A stretch of 64,000 bases of DNA from CAVRTM01 sp963696105. Its GTDB lineage: Bacteria > Actinomycetota > Actinomycetes > Actinomycetales > Dermatophilaceae. Under the pieces are notes generated by a model. That model saw only the letters and a list, made by a program, of their open reading frames with translations. It did not search any database and was not told the DNA's origin. Location of the stretch: contig CAVOIP010000005.1 in NCBI GenBank assembly GCA_963696105.1, forward strand, positions 806,001 through 870,000, read 5' to 3'. This document shows, one piece after another, positions 52,066 through 60,516 of the stretch. Each line of letters opens with the position of its first letter. The first letter of the stretch is position 1. A program made the position numbers and the translations under genes.

Positions 52066-53184
52066 GTGAGGGTCGTGTACAACAGCTTCGCTGGCCGGTA
52101 CAGCGACAACCCTCGCGCCCTCTACGAGGCCTTGGCGAGGCGCGGTGACGCGGTCGAGCACCTCTGGCTGGCCGATCCCCAGCACCAGTTCGCCTTCCCC
52201 GGCGACGTCGACACGGTGCCGTTCGGCGGTCCGGCCGCCCGGCAGGCGCTCGAGTCGGCCGACGTGGTCATCTCCAACACGCACATCGAGATGGACTGGG
52301 ACAAGTCGCCGGGGACGGTGTACCTGCAGACCTGGCACGGGACGCCGCTGAAGCACATCCACTTCGACGTCCTGTGGGCGCCGCCGGGGCGGTTGGACTA
52401 CCTCACCCAGGACGTACGTCGGTGGGACCACCTGCTGTCGCCGAATGCCGCCAGCACACAGCCGTTGCGGGGAGCGTTCGACTTCCGCGGCCCCGTCCTC
52501 GAGACGGGGTACCCCCGCAACGACTCCCTCAGCGGCCCGCACAGCGCGGAGACCCGCGCCCGCGTCCGCCGCGGTCTCGGCATCCCCGAGGACAAGACCG
52601 TCGTCCTCTACGCCCCCACGTGGCGCGACGACGTCGTCGACGCAGCCGGCAAGCAGGACTTCGCGTTGCAGCTGGACCTGGACCAGTTCACCGACCGCCT
52701 CGGCGACGACCACGTCCTGCTGCTGCGCCTGCACTACATGGTCTCCGGTCGGCTCGGGCCGGTGGACCGGCCCGGAGTGCACGACGTGTCCTTCCACCCC
52801 GACATCAGCGACCTGTACCTCGCGGCCGACGTCATGGTCACCGACTACTCCTCGACGATGTTCGACTTCGCGATCACCGGCAAGCCGATGCTCTTCTACA
52901 CCTACGACCTCGAGCACTACCGGGACGCGCTCCGCGGCTTCTACTTCGACATCGAGGCGGACGGTCCCGGACCGCTGGTGCGCACCACCGGCCAGCTCGT
53001 GGAGGCGATCGCCGACCTGGACGCGGTGCAGCGCCGGCACGACGCGTCGTACGCACGGTTCCGCAGCCGGTTCTGCCACCTGGAGGACGGGCTGGCCACC
53101 GAGCGGGTGGTGGACTGGCTGCTGGGCGCCGCCACCCCGGACGCGCCGGACCGTGTCGCAGAGTCCGCCGCTGACGTGGCCTGA
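52066..53184 (+). CDS. CDP-glycerol:glycerophosphotransferase (TagF-like)
   Basis: 372 residues from GTG 52066, which follows GGAGGTGCCC (GTG 52060 overlaps that site). Signatures: YLQTWHGTPLKHIHFD, TVVLYAPTWRDDV, DISDLYLAADVMVTDYSSTMFDFAITGKPMLFYTYDLEHYRD, the hallmark block of teichoic-acid polymerases. It lacks the extra N-terminal regions of large TagF proteins, so it is a single catalytic module. It would add glycerol-phosphate units to a wall or capsule polymer at the membrane. It stands alone here. Confidence 0.9.
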   Translation: MRVVYNSFAGRYSDNPRALYEALARRGDAVEHLWLADPQHQFAFPGDVDTVPFGGPAARQALESADVVISNTHIEMDWDKSPGTVYLQTWHGTPLKHIHFDVLWAPPGRLDYLTQDVRRWDHLLSPNAASTQPLRGAFDFRGPVLETGYPRNDSLSGPHSAETRARVRRGLGIPEDKTVVLYAPTWRDDVVDAAGKQDFALQLDLDQFTDRLGDDHVLLLRLHYMVSGRLGPVDRPGVHDVSFHPDISDLYLAADVMVTDYSSTMFDFAITGKPMLFYTYDLEHYRDALRGFYFDIEADGPGPLVRTTGQLVEAIADLDAVQRRHDASYARFRSRFCHLEDGLATERVVDWLLGAATPDAPDRVAESAADVA

Positions 53185-53224
53185 ACAGCGTCGGGACAGG
53201 CTGCACGACGAGGGCGCTGGCTGC

Positions 53225-53983
53225 TCAGGCGCGTGCCGCGGCGACGGCGGGGGCCAGGTCCCCTTCCCATGGCTCGCCGTGCCCGGGCAGGACGAGCCGA
53301 GCGGGCAGGGTCGCCAGCGCGTCCCGCGAGGCCCGGGCGCGCGCTTCGTCGTGCTGGAAGTAGGGCGCGATCAGCTGCGGGCCGTGCGGCGTGGCCCTGG
53401 TCGGGTGGGAGGTCACCAGAGCGTCACCGGTCAGGACGGCTCCGGCGCGGGGCAGCAGGTAGGCGGTGTGCCCGCTGGTGTGCCCGGGCGTGAACACGGG
53501 CACGGGCCGTCCAGGCAGGTCGAGGGCCCCGTCCACGCCGGCCGGGGGCAGCGGCTGCGCATGGGGTGAAGCCACATCGGCGGTGCCACCGGCGGCGATG
53601 GCATGCCTGGCCCAGCGCAGCACCCGGGGCCGCCAGGCACGGACGATGACGGCGCCCAGGCTGATCTGTTCGAGGTACTGCCGCTGCGCGTGGGGAACCT
53701 CGACCGGGTGCAGGAGCATCGGGGTGCCGTACCGGTCGTGGAGGTGGTTGGCGCCGCCGATGTGGTCGGTGTGCGCGTGGGTGACGAGGACGGCGACGAT
53801 GTCCTCGGGGCGGGCGCCGACGTGCCGCACGGAGGCCTCGACGCGGCCGGTGTCTGCCGGGTACCCGGAGTCGACCAGCGTCACCGCACGGCCCTCGCGG
53901 AGCAGGTACCAGTTCACCTGGCTGCCGCGGACCAGGAACACTCCGTCGGCGACCTCGCTGATGTCCTGACCAGGCACGGCCAT
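53225..53983 (-). CDS. Metallo-beta-lactamase-fold hydrolase
   Basis: 252 residues, ATG 53983 after GGAGGAGTG. Metal site THAHTDHIGG (His69, His71, Asp73, His74), later FTPGHTSGHTAYLL, LTGDALV and LPGHGEPW. It resembles glyoxalase II/MBL hydrolases of broad function. No signal peptide. Follows the Fn3-protein gene but is separated by a terminator. Substrate unknown. Confidence 0.88.
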   Translation of the reverse strand: MAVPGQDISEVADGVFLVRGSQVNWYLLREGRAVTLVDSGYPADTGRVEASVRHVGARPEDIVAVLVTHAHTDHIGGANHLHDRYGTPMLLHPVEVPHAQRQYLEQISLGAVIVRAWRPRVLRWARHAIAAGGTADVASPHAQPLPPAGVDGALDLPGRPVPVFTPGHTSGHTAYLLPRAGAVLTGDALVTSHPTRATPHGPQLIAPYFQHDEARARASRDALATLPARLVLPGHGEPWEGDLAPAVAAARA

Positions 53984-54064
53984 CACTCCTCCTGCCGCCT
54001 TCCGCGGTGCGGGGCGTCGGGCTCCGCGGTGGGGCTCGCCCGGCCCAGCCTGCCACGAACGAGG

Positions 54065-54100
54065 GCGGCCCAGCCCCCTGGACCGGTGGGGCTGGGCCGC
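54065..54100 (-). terminator. Terminator after the Fn3-protein gene
   Basis: A perfect 13-bp stem (GCGGCCCAGCCCC / GGGGCTGGGCCGC, arms 54065-54077 and 54088-54100) with a 10-nt loop, 17 nt beyond the stop at 54118. Confidence 0.8.
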
Positions 54101-54117
54101 GCTGCGGTGGGGGTCGT

Positions 54118-55089
54118 CTACTTGACGGCGACCTTCAGCGTCACGGCGTTCGAGGCATTGACGGTCGTCGCCACCGAGACCGCCTTGAAGGTGTAGGTCT
54201 TCGTGAAGTTGTACGCGTGCTTGTAGGACCACCGGCCGTACTGGTCGGTGGAGACGCTCGCCAACGGCGCGTAGCCGCCACCGTTGAGGTAGGAGAGCTT
54301 GACCCGCTGCCCCTTCCGGGCGGGGTAGACCTTGCCGGAGAGCGTGTACGTGCGGAACGCGCTGCGAGCCGCACCGAAGGTCATGCGGTCCCGGGCAACA
54401 ACCTTGTTGGCGTGGCTGACGAGGCCGGTCACGCCGCGGGTCCGGTAGGTGGCGGTGGAGGCCACGGTCACGGTACGGGCGTAGTGGCCGCGGCTGTCGA
54501 CGGTGACGGTGACGAGCGGCCGGAACGGCTGGCCCGGCAGGGCGCGGTCGAGGGTGAGCCGCGCGCCGGGGGATCCCAGACCGGACACCGTCATCGTGTC
54601 GCCGGCCGTGAGCGTCGTCCGGGAGACGGTCTGTGTCGGCGTCTTCAGGCCGGTCACCGTGACGGGCACGGACACGCCTGCGCCTGTGCCCGCAGCGTTC
54701 TCCGCCATGACGAAGAAGGTGTACGGGCCGTTGTCCAGGGTCTTGAACACGTCGCTGCGCACCGTCGGGGAGACCGGCTCGGCGAAGCCGCGCTCGGTGG
54801 CGTTGAAGCCCACGACGTAGCCCTTGATCGCCGAGGAGCCTGCGCTCGTCGGGGCGCTCCACCGGACGGTGACCTGACCAACGCCGGTCTGGCTGGCCGT
54901 GACGCGGACCGGAGCCGACGGGATGGCGGCGGCCGCCGTGTGGCTGCTCGCAGTCGACGCGATGGCCGGAGAGGCGGCCAGGGCGACACCGCCGGCACCG
55001 ACGGTGAGGGTGAGGACGCACAGCGACGCGAGGTGCCGAGCTCGCGTGGCGAAGGCGGTGGGGGTGTCAGGATTGTCCGGGTGGAGCAC
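54118..55089 (-). CDS. Secreted fibronectin-type-III domain protein
   Basis: 323 residues from GTG 55089, which follows GAAGGGAAACCC; GTG 55122 is possible but lacks a site. Signal/TM segment ~20-45 (LCVLTLTVGAGGVALAASPAIA). An Fn3 domain at ~58-145 (PSAPVRVTASQTGVGQVTVRWSAPTSAGSSAIKGYVV), then two Ig-like/carboxypeptidase-regulatory-like beta repeats (~150-235 and ~245-323; KVYPARKGQRVKLSYLNGGGYAPLASVSTDQYGRWSYKH). It is probably cell-surface or secreted with a binding role. No enzyme motif. Confidence 0.8.
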   Translation of the reverse strand: MLHPDNPDTPTAFATRARHLASLCVLTLTVGAGGVALAASPAIASTASSHTAAAAIPSAPVRVTASQTGVGQVTVRWSAPTSAGSSAIKGYVVGFNATERGFAEPVSPTVRSDVFKTLDNGPYTFFVMAENAAGTGAGVSVPVTVTGLKTPTQTVSRTTLTAGDTMTVSGLGSPGARLTLDRALPGQPFRPLVTVTVDSRGHYARTVTVASTATYRTRGVTGLVSHANKVVARDRMTFGAARSAFRTYTLSGKVYPARKGQRVKLSYLNGGGYAPLASVSTDQYGRWSYKHAYNFTKTYTFKAVSVATTVNASNAVTLKVAVK

Positions 55090-55330
55090 GGGTTTCCCTT
55101 CGGGGGTGAGGATCCGGTCCACCGAGAAGGCGACCGTGTCGAGCAGAGACGTGCATCCGGGGCCACCGATAGATCAGAGGCCGCCGCACTGGACAAGGAA
55201 AGACACGCACCAAGGCAAGCCGGCTTGTCAGCAACAAGATACGGCCGGACCGGATCAGCCGTAGGCAAATCGAAGTAAATCGGCACGTGTGGGGCGGGAC
55301 TCGACGCGGGCGAGGCCGGGGCCGACGGCC

Positions 55331-55358
55331 GCCGGACGCCGGACGCCGGACGCCGGAC
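55331..55358. repeat. Short tandem repeat, 7-bp unit GCCGGAC x4
   Basis: Four exact consecutive GCCGGAC units in the 296-nt gap between the Fn3-protein gene and the antiporter gene. The rest of that gap (55090-55385) shows no gene; it holds the leader of the Fn3 gene and the end of the antiporter. Confidence 0.8.
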
Positions 55359-55385
55359 GCGAGATCGCCCCAGCCGTCCGGTGAC

Positions 55386-56576
55386 TTACGGTGCGCGGGC
55401 CTCGGGCAGGTCGGGATCCGCTGGTCCCGCAGCAGGGCGGGCACCGACGCGTTGGCGCCGGGCGGCCGCGCCGCCTGCAACCGTCGCCACGACGATGGTG
55501 ACCAGCGCGCCCAGGATCAGGGCCGCCGCCTCCCCCGGCACCAGCACGTGCAGCGTCGTGCCCACGGTCGCTGCTGCGACGGGGACACCGAGCTGCGCGG
55601 CCGCCAGCATGCTCAGGCTCAGCGGTTGTCCGGTGAGGCTGGCCAGCCAGTGGCTGAGCACCGCCCCTAGCCCCAGCAGCAGACCCAGCAGGATCAGCGA
55701 GGGCCGCGCCGCGAGCGCGGAGAGGTTCAGGGACGCCCCCAGCCAGACGAAGAACAGCGGACCCAGAAACCCCTCGGTCAACCCGAACAGCTGGCGGGCG
55801 AGTCGCTTCCGTGGCTGTCCGATGGCCCCCACCGCGAGCCCGAAGGCGAAGCCCGCCAGCATGACGGACACCCGTGACCAGGTGGCGACGGCCGCGAGCA
55901 GGAACAGCATCAACAGGCTGATGCGCAGCTCGAGGGCGAAGTTCCGCTCCTCCGACGCCTCGTGCAGCCGGCGGCGATAGCCCTTCCTCTCCAGGACCAG
56001 CAGCACGGCGAAGAGTGCGCCGCCGATCAGGATGACGGCGAGCGCCCCCAGCGCCGCCCGGCCGACATGCACCGGGTCGATGACCAGCGGAAGCGCGACG
56101 ATGCAGGCGGCGTCGGCGATCGCGACCTGGGGAAGCAGCGCCAGCACCTGCGGGCCGCCCAGGTCCAGCGAGCTGATGATGGGCAGGATCAGCAGGGCTG
56201 AGGACGACGCCATCAGCACGGCATACAAGGCGGCGTTTCCTGTTCCGAAGACCGCGGCGAGCACGACCCCCAGAACGGCCGACCCCGCCCCCACCAGCGC
56301 GACGCGGGCGATCCCGCGGCCCAGGCTCCGCCGCAGGTCGACATCGAGAACGGGCACGTGGGCGCCGGCGAGGAACATCACCAGCCCGAAGCCGACCTCG
56401 GCCAGGAACGTGAACGTGGGGTCGGAGGCGTCCAGGTACCCCACCCCGGTCGTCCCCAGGAGGATCCCCATGAGCAGCTCCCCCAGGACCACCGGCACGT
56501 GCCAGCCGCGGGGATAGGCCAGGAGCGGCCCGACGAGACCGGCCAGGACGACGACTGCCAGCACCGCGAAGTTCAC
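55386..56576 (-). CDS. Cation:proton antiporter (CPA2/Kef type, membrane part)
   Basis: 396 residues, GTG 56576 after GGAGGTGTCCC. About 12 hydrophobic segments; GWHVPVVLGELLMGILLG and FLAEVGFGLVMFLAGAHV are typical of CPA2 antiporters, as is IADAACIVALPLV. No RCK/TrkA-N regulatory domain follows. It would exchange Na+ or K+ for H+. Single gene. Confidence 0.9.
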   Translation of the reverse strand: MNFAVLAVVVLAGLVGPLLAYPRGWHVPVVLGELLMGILLGTTGVGYLDASDPTFTFLAEVGFGLVMFLAGAHVPVLDVDLRRSLGRGIARVALVGAGSAVLGVVLAAVFGTGNAALYAVLMASSSALLILPIISSLDLGGPQVLALLPQVAIADAACIVALPLVIDPVHVGRAALGALAVILIGGALFAVLLVLERKGYRRRLHEASEERNFALELRISLLMLFLLAAVATWSRVSVMLAGFAFGLAVGAIGQPRKRLARQLFGLTEGFLGPLFFVWLGASLNLSALAARPSLILLGLLLGLGAVLSHWLASLTGQPLSLSMLAAAQLGVPVAAATVGTTLHVLVPGEAAALILGALVTIVVATVAGGAAARRQRVGARPAAGPADPDLPEARAP

Positions 56577-56781
56577 GGGACACCTCCAGCCTGCGAGCGA
56601 CTCGTTGACCAGCGCGACGCTGTCGCCGGCAGGGCCGCACGAACCAGCATGCCGTGGTCGTGCACGGCTCGGATCCGCCGCGCAGATGGCCGAGCTGCGG
56701 GTGACGAGGTGGCCAACGGCATCCCGGCCGGCTGCAGCCACGTGAACCGTGAGCGGCTACTCCGGGCCGCTGGCAGGCCCG

Positions 56782-57729
56782 TCAGGGCGTGATCAGTACG
56801 ACGCTGCAGCCTCCACCGGGCCGGTCGCCGATGACCAGCTCCGCGCACAGCTGGCGGGCGACCCAGAGCCCCATCGGGCCGGGTACACAGGCGTGCTGGT
56901 AGCCACGGAGCCGGTCGGACAGGCCGGGGCCGTGGTCGGTCACGCGACACGTGAGCTGGAAGGGCGCCGCCCACAGCTCGAGACGGACGGGCGGTGCGCC
57001 ATGCTGCAGGGCGTTGCTCAACACCTCGTTGGTCGCCGTCACGAGGTCCTGCGCGGCCTTCGCGTCCACGCCGCTGATCCCGATGCCCCGCCGGAGCTCG
57101 TTCCGCGCCCGCCGCAGGTCCCGGGGGCAGGTCACCTGCAGCGACAGGGTGGGCTCGACGGCGGGAGGTTCAGGAGCACGGGCCAGCGGGTCGGCCAGGA
57201 AGGCGGCCGGCTGCTGGTAGGTGGCGCTCGGAGACGGCCGTCCCTGTACGTCGACGTGGGCGTGCGTCGCCTTGGCCGCCCTGATGACGTGCTCGGGCAG
57301 TGCCCGGGTGTCGTACGTGCACAGGCCGTGGAAGGTGTACGGGCTCAGCGCCTCGTCCACCAGCGACTCATACCGGGCCCAGGCGGCCTGCGTCTCGCCG
57401 TCGCCGTGCACGGGAACGGTGCCGGTCGCCCACAGCCCCGCAGGTTCGCGGCTGTCCATGAGCGCCCGCTGGTAGCGGAAGAGCGTCGCCATGGGCGACT
57501 GGTAGAGGTCCCGGTCCAGGCCGTAGGTGAGCCGGGGGTGGGTACCCAGGATCTCGAGGAGCATCGCGACCCGGTCCTCGGTGCCGTGCACCAGGACCTC
57601 GCCGCCGGAGGCGAGGCCCTCCTGGACGAAGGCCAGGGTCCCCGGGACCACTGCGCTCTCGCCGTCGTGGAGCAGCAGATCGTGGCTGAAGCCGCCCGGG
57701 CTGCGGCACTCGCCGACGGAGATGGTCAC
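56782..57729 (-). CDS. MEDS-domain protein with RsbW-like ATPase domain
   Basis: 315 residues, GTG 57729 overlapping the upstream stop (GTGA). N-terminal MEDS sensory domain (~10-180; FSHDLLLHDGESAVVPGTLAFVQEGLASGGEVLVHG) and a C-terminal HATPase_c of anti-sigma-kinase type (~200-315; DLVTATNEVLSNALQHGAPPVRLELWA as N box, VTDHGPGLSD as G1 box, PMGLWVARQLC as G2 box). Likely a cytoplasmic switch kinase or anti-sigma factor, paired with the STAS protein upstream. Confidence 0.87.
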   Translation of the reverse strand: MTISVGECRSPGGFSHDLLLHDGESAVVPGTLAFVQEGLASGGEVLVHGTEDRVAMLLEILGTHPRLTYGLDRDLYQSPMATLFRYQRALMDSREPAGLWATGTVPVHGDGETQAAWARYESLVDEALSPYTFHGLCTYDTRALPEHVIRAAKATHAHVDVQGRPSPSATYQQPAAFLADPLARAPEPPAVEPTLSLQVTCPRDLRRARNELRRGIGISGVDAKAAQDLVTATNEVLSNALQHGAPPVRLELWAAPFQLTCRVTDHGPGLSDRLRGYQHACVPGPMGLWVARQLCAELVIGDRPGGGCSVVLITP

Positions 57730-58538
57730 GAGCCACCCACCTCCAGCCCCTCCACGTCCGCCACGCCGCACACCTGTAGCACCAGCTGGACCTGTGGCGC
57801 CGCGCCGCTGAGCCGGACCCGGCCGCCGTTGCGTCGGTGGACCGTCGTGCCCGCCAGGATCGCGCGGGCGCCGCTGAGGTCGAGGAACGTCAGTGCGGAC
57901 AGGTCCACCACGAAGAAGTCCCCGTCGGCAGATGCTGCCCGCAGCGCCGAGCGCAGGACCTCGTGGTTGGAGATGTCGACCTCTCCGGCGACCACGACTC
58001 CGCCAGGGCGGCGCGCCGTACCGAAGAGCGACTGCCTGATCCCGTCACGGTGCATCCCGGACACGACGGCGAGGGCCTCGCCTACCAGCTCCTCGGGGTA
58101 CTGGCACATCACCGAGACCGGCCGCGTGTGGCACAGGAGGTCCGTGGCCCGCTCGAGCTCCTCCTGGGACCGTGCCGGGACCACGGCTTGGGCGGTCGCG
58201 GCCTCCCCGGAGATGCGCACGTGGGGGTAGCCCTGGTGCAGCGCCCGGTCCACGACGTCGGCCAGACCCTGGGGGGAGAACACGTCGCGGTCGGCTCCCA
58301 CCACCTCGAGCTGACCGCGCACGACCGCGTCGTCGACGTGGGCCCGCTGGGCATCCATCAGGCCGAGAAGCGCCCGTGCAGGAGCCTCGTCCTGCGCCTC
58401 GATGTAGACGACCTTCTCGCCCAGGTGCAGCCCGCGGTTCGCCCACGCCGTCACCGCCGTGCGACGTTCCTGCTCGCTGCAGTGGATCAGCAGCTGGTGG
58501 CCGCGCCATTCCAGGCCACTCGGGCCGTTCGAGGCCAT
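57726..58538 (-). CDS. MEDS-domain protein with STAS (anti-anti-sigma) domain
   Basis: 270 residues, ATG 58538. An N-terminal MEDS domain (~10-165; HQLLIHCSEQERRTAVTAWANRGLHLGEKVVYIEAQ; YPHVRISGEAA) is followed by a STAS domain (~175-270; GVVVAGEVDISNHEVLRSAL, FFVVDLSALTFLDLSGARAI, where Ser of DLSGAR is the usual phosphorylation position). Translationally coupled to the ATPase partner, suggesting the two form a partner-switching module in which both members sense an input through MEDS. Confidence 0.87.
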   Translation of the reverse strand: MASNGPSGLEWRGHQLLIHCSEQERRTAVTAWANRGLHLGEKVVYIEAQDEAPARALLGLMDAQRAHVDDAVVRGQLEVVGADRDVFSPQGLADVVDRALHQGYPHVRISGEAATAQAVVPARSQEELERATDLLCHTRPVSVMCQYPEELVGEALAVVSGMHRDGIRQSLFGTARRPGGVVVAGEVDISNHEVLRSALRAASADGDFFVVDLSALTFLDLSGARAILAGTTVHRRNGGRVRLSGAAPQVQLVLQVCGVADVEGLEVGGS

Positions 58539-58690
58539 ACGGCGACCCTACGCTCTGTACCCCGGTATTTCACTGCGTGGGCAAGGCGCCACCGACGTGG
58601 GTGCCGTCCTGGGTCATCCGAGCCGCATGACGGTCAACCCGGCCACCGAGGCGGCCCAAAGGCGCCTCGGGAGCCGGGTCGCCGAGGATC

Positions 58691-59005
58691 TCACCCGGCC
58701 TTCAGCCCATCGCGCCACGCGATGACCTCGAGCTCGCCCCGCACCGCCTCCTCGACCGTGATGACGGGGCGCGCTTCCATGACGAACGCAGGCAACATGG
58801 AGCAGAACTTGTGGACAGTCAGCGGGTCATCGCACTCCACCAGCATGTGGCCGCCCCACTCGCCGACGCGTACGACGAAGACTTCGATCTTGAAATCTGC
58901 GGGCGCCTCCCATTGACCGAACACTTCCAGGATGCGCTTCTGGGCCTCCTCGTACTCCGCGGGGGAACCTTGCGGGCGTTCGAACCAGCTGATCATGTAC
59001 TTCAT
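58691..59005 (-). CDS. DUF3303-like small protein
   Basis: 104 residues, ATG 59005. MKYMISWFERPQGSPAEYEEAQKRILEVFGQW, then FVVRVGEWGGHMLVECDDPLTVHKFCSMLPAF and VEEAVRGELEVIAWRDGL resemble DUF3303/ferredoxin-like (dabb-type) proteins. Cytoplasmic; function unknown. Single gene. Confidence 0.75.
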   Translation of the reverse strand: MKYMISWFERPQGSPAEYEEAQKRILEVFGQWEAPADFKIEVFVVRVGEWGGHMLVECDDPLTVHKFCSMLPAFVMEARPVITVEEAVRGELEVIAWRDGLKAG

Positions 59006-59325
59006 GGGAGTCCTCTTCTCAGGTGGCGACGTCTGCCGGGCGCCCTGAGCTGCTGCCGGATCCAGGGCACTCGGGGCAGGTCGTCATCGTTCGATCCAGG
59101 GCGTCGAGCCGACGCTCGGGCTTCGGCCGTCCCCGGAGATCTGTTCGCCCTCGCCTCCTCTCGCCGCCGCGCCGTCTGCCCTGCCCGGGCACGTCATCGC
59201 TGTTGACCCGTCCCCGGGGGGCGGGAGCCTCCAGATCGGCCTTGCCCACCCGCGACGCGCGGTTCCGGCGTAGGACATCTATCGATCAAGGCACGGCCAA
59301 GCCTCGTGCGGCTCATCCGGACCGG
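59006..59325. other. 320-nt stretch without a recognised gene
   Basis: Between the DUF3303 gene and the first plausible start of the decarboxylase-like gene. An open frame runs through it (+ strand) but is Arg/Pro/Ser-rich and unlike the family's N-terminus, so the normal 5' part of that gene appears replaced. Confidence 0.5.
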
Positions 59326-60057
59326 ATGATTCAGGCCGACCCCGCGGACCCGCACTGGGGCTTCACCTCGTGGAACGACTTCTTCACCCGGCGGTTCCAC
59401 GAGGACGCGCGCCCGGTGGCGGACCCCGACGACGACTCGGTCATCGTCAGCGCCTGCGAGTCGACGCCGTACAGCATCAAGGCCGACGTCCAGCGCCAGG
59501 ACCGCTTCTGGCTCAAGTCCCAGCCGTACTCGCTGGAGGACATGCTGGCGAACGACGAGTCGGCCGACCAGTTCGTCGGCGGAACGGTGTACCAGGCCTT
59601 CCTCAGCGCCACCAACTACCACCGCTGGCACGCCCCCGTGGCCGGCACGATCGTGCGCGCGTTCGTGCAGGACGGCACGTACTACTCCGAGGCCGACTCC
59701 GAGGGCGCGGCCGCCGTGGAGCCCACCCATTCACAGGGCTACCTGGCGCACGTCGCCACGCGGGCGATCATCCTGATCGAGGCCGACAACCCCGCGATCG
59801 GGCTGGTCGCGTTCGTGCCCGTCGGCATGGTCGAGGTCTCCTCCTGCCTGATCGCCCCGGAGATCACCCCAGGGCACCACGTCGCGAAGGGCGACGAGCT
59901 CGGGCACTTCCAGTTCGGCGGCTCGACGCACTGCCTCATCTTCCGGCCCGGCGCCATCGCCGACTTCCGCCTCGGGGCCCTACCACAACCGGAGAACCCA
60001 GAGGCGCCGCTGGTGCTCGTGCGCTCCAAGCTCGCGACCGCCACCACGACCACCTGA
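59326..60057 (+). pseudogene. Phosphatidylserine-decarboxylase-like gene, 5'-truncated
   Basis: 243 residues from ATG 59326. It has the catalytic half: HWGFTSWNDFFTRRFHEDARPV, FLSATNYHRWHAPVAGTI, GMVEVSSCLIAPEI, and the pyruvoyl-forming region LGHFQFGGSTHCLIF. Relatives (PSD/PsiD group) are usually ~400 residues with an N-terminal associated domain; that part is missing and the upstream reading is not homologous-looking. Either a decayed copy or a short functional form; no good ribosome site precedes 59326. Confidence 0.75.
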
Positions 60058-60516
60058 GCTCGCCGCGACCGCCGACGGTCCCGCCGAGGGCAGTCTGGCC
60101 GCGCGAGCCGCCCCTTCCTCCAGGAGGTGGCGGTCCTCGACGTAGCGGAGGTCGGCTCGTCCATCGGGCGGTCAGTCCGGTCGGGCGCTGTTCGATACCG
60201 ATCCTCGTTATTCCACCCGCTCTCCACGGTCACGTGGACGGAGCTGTTCAAGACAGCGACGGGCCGTGGCGTTGGCGCCGTTCCGGCGAATTGCTCTTGC
60301 CTCGAGCCGCAACCGGGCCGCGGCCGGCGAGCCCATGGCCCAGCTCACACGCCAGCCACCGGCATCACCGCGACCAACCAGCCCATCGGAGATAACCGGC
60401 ACCACCGGGCCCCGCAGTGCATATAGTTCGCATCACCACAGAGCATCACCCGGAACGAGTTACACCACCTGGCCGGGGCTTCATCTGGAGGGATGAACAG
60501 ATGGCGGGCACCCGGG
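60058..60516. other. 459-nt intergenic stretch
   Basis: No family-like reading frame. It contains an AGTTACACCACC element (60458-60469) repeated at 62371, and GGAGGG at 60487-60492 just before an ATG that is too close to use it. It presumably holds the promoter of the phosphodiester glycosidase gene and possible IS debris. Confidence 0.45.
60458..60469 (+). repeat. 12-bp direct repeat AGTTACACCACC, copy 1
   Basis: Identical to 62371-62382 and in the same orientation, 1.9 kb apart, flanking the glycosidase gene and the transposase remnant. It may be IS256-type terminal sequence. Confidence 0.5.

Noticed and set aside
59019..59249. Small minus-strand protein ending MTTCPECPGSGSSSGRPADVAT
   Set aside because: The CPEC end is suggestive of a zinc ribbon, but only one Cys pair is present, the rest is Arg-rich, and no ribosome site is seen.
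60127..60426. A 99-codon + strand frame
   Set aside because: No domain, no ribosome site, low-complexity end; treated as intergenic.
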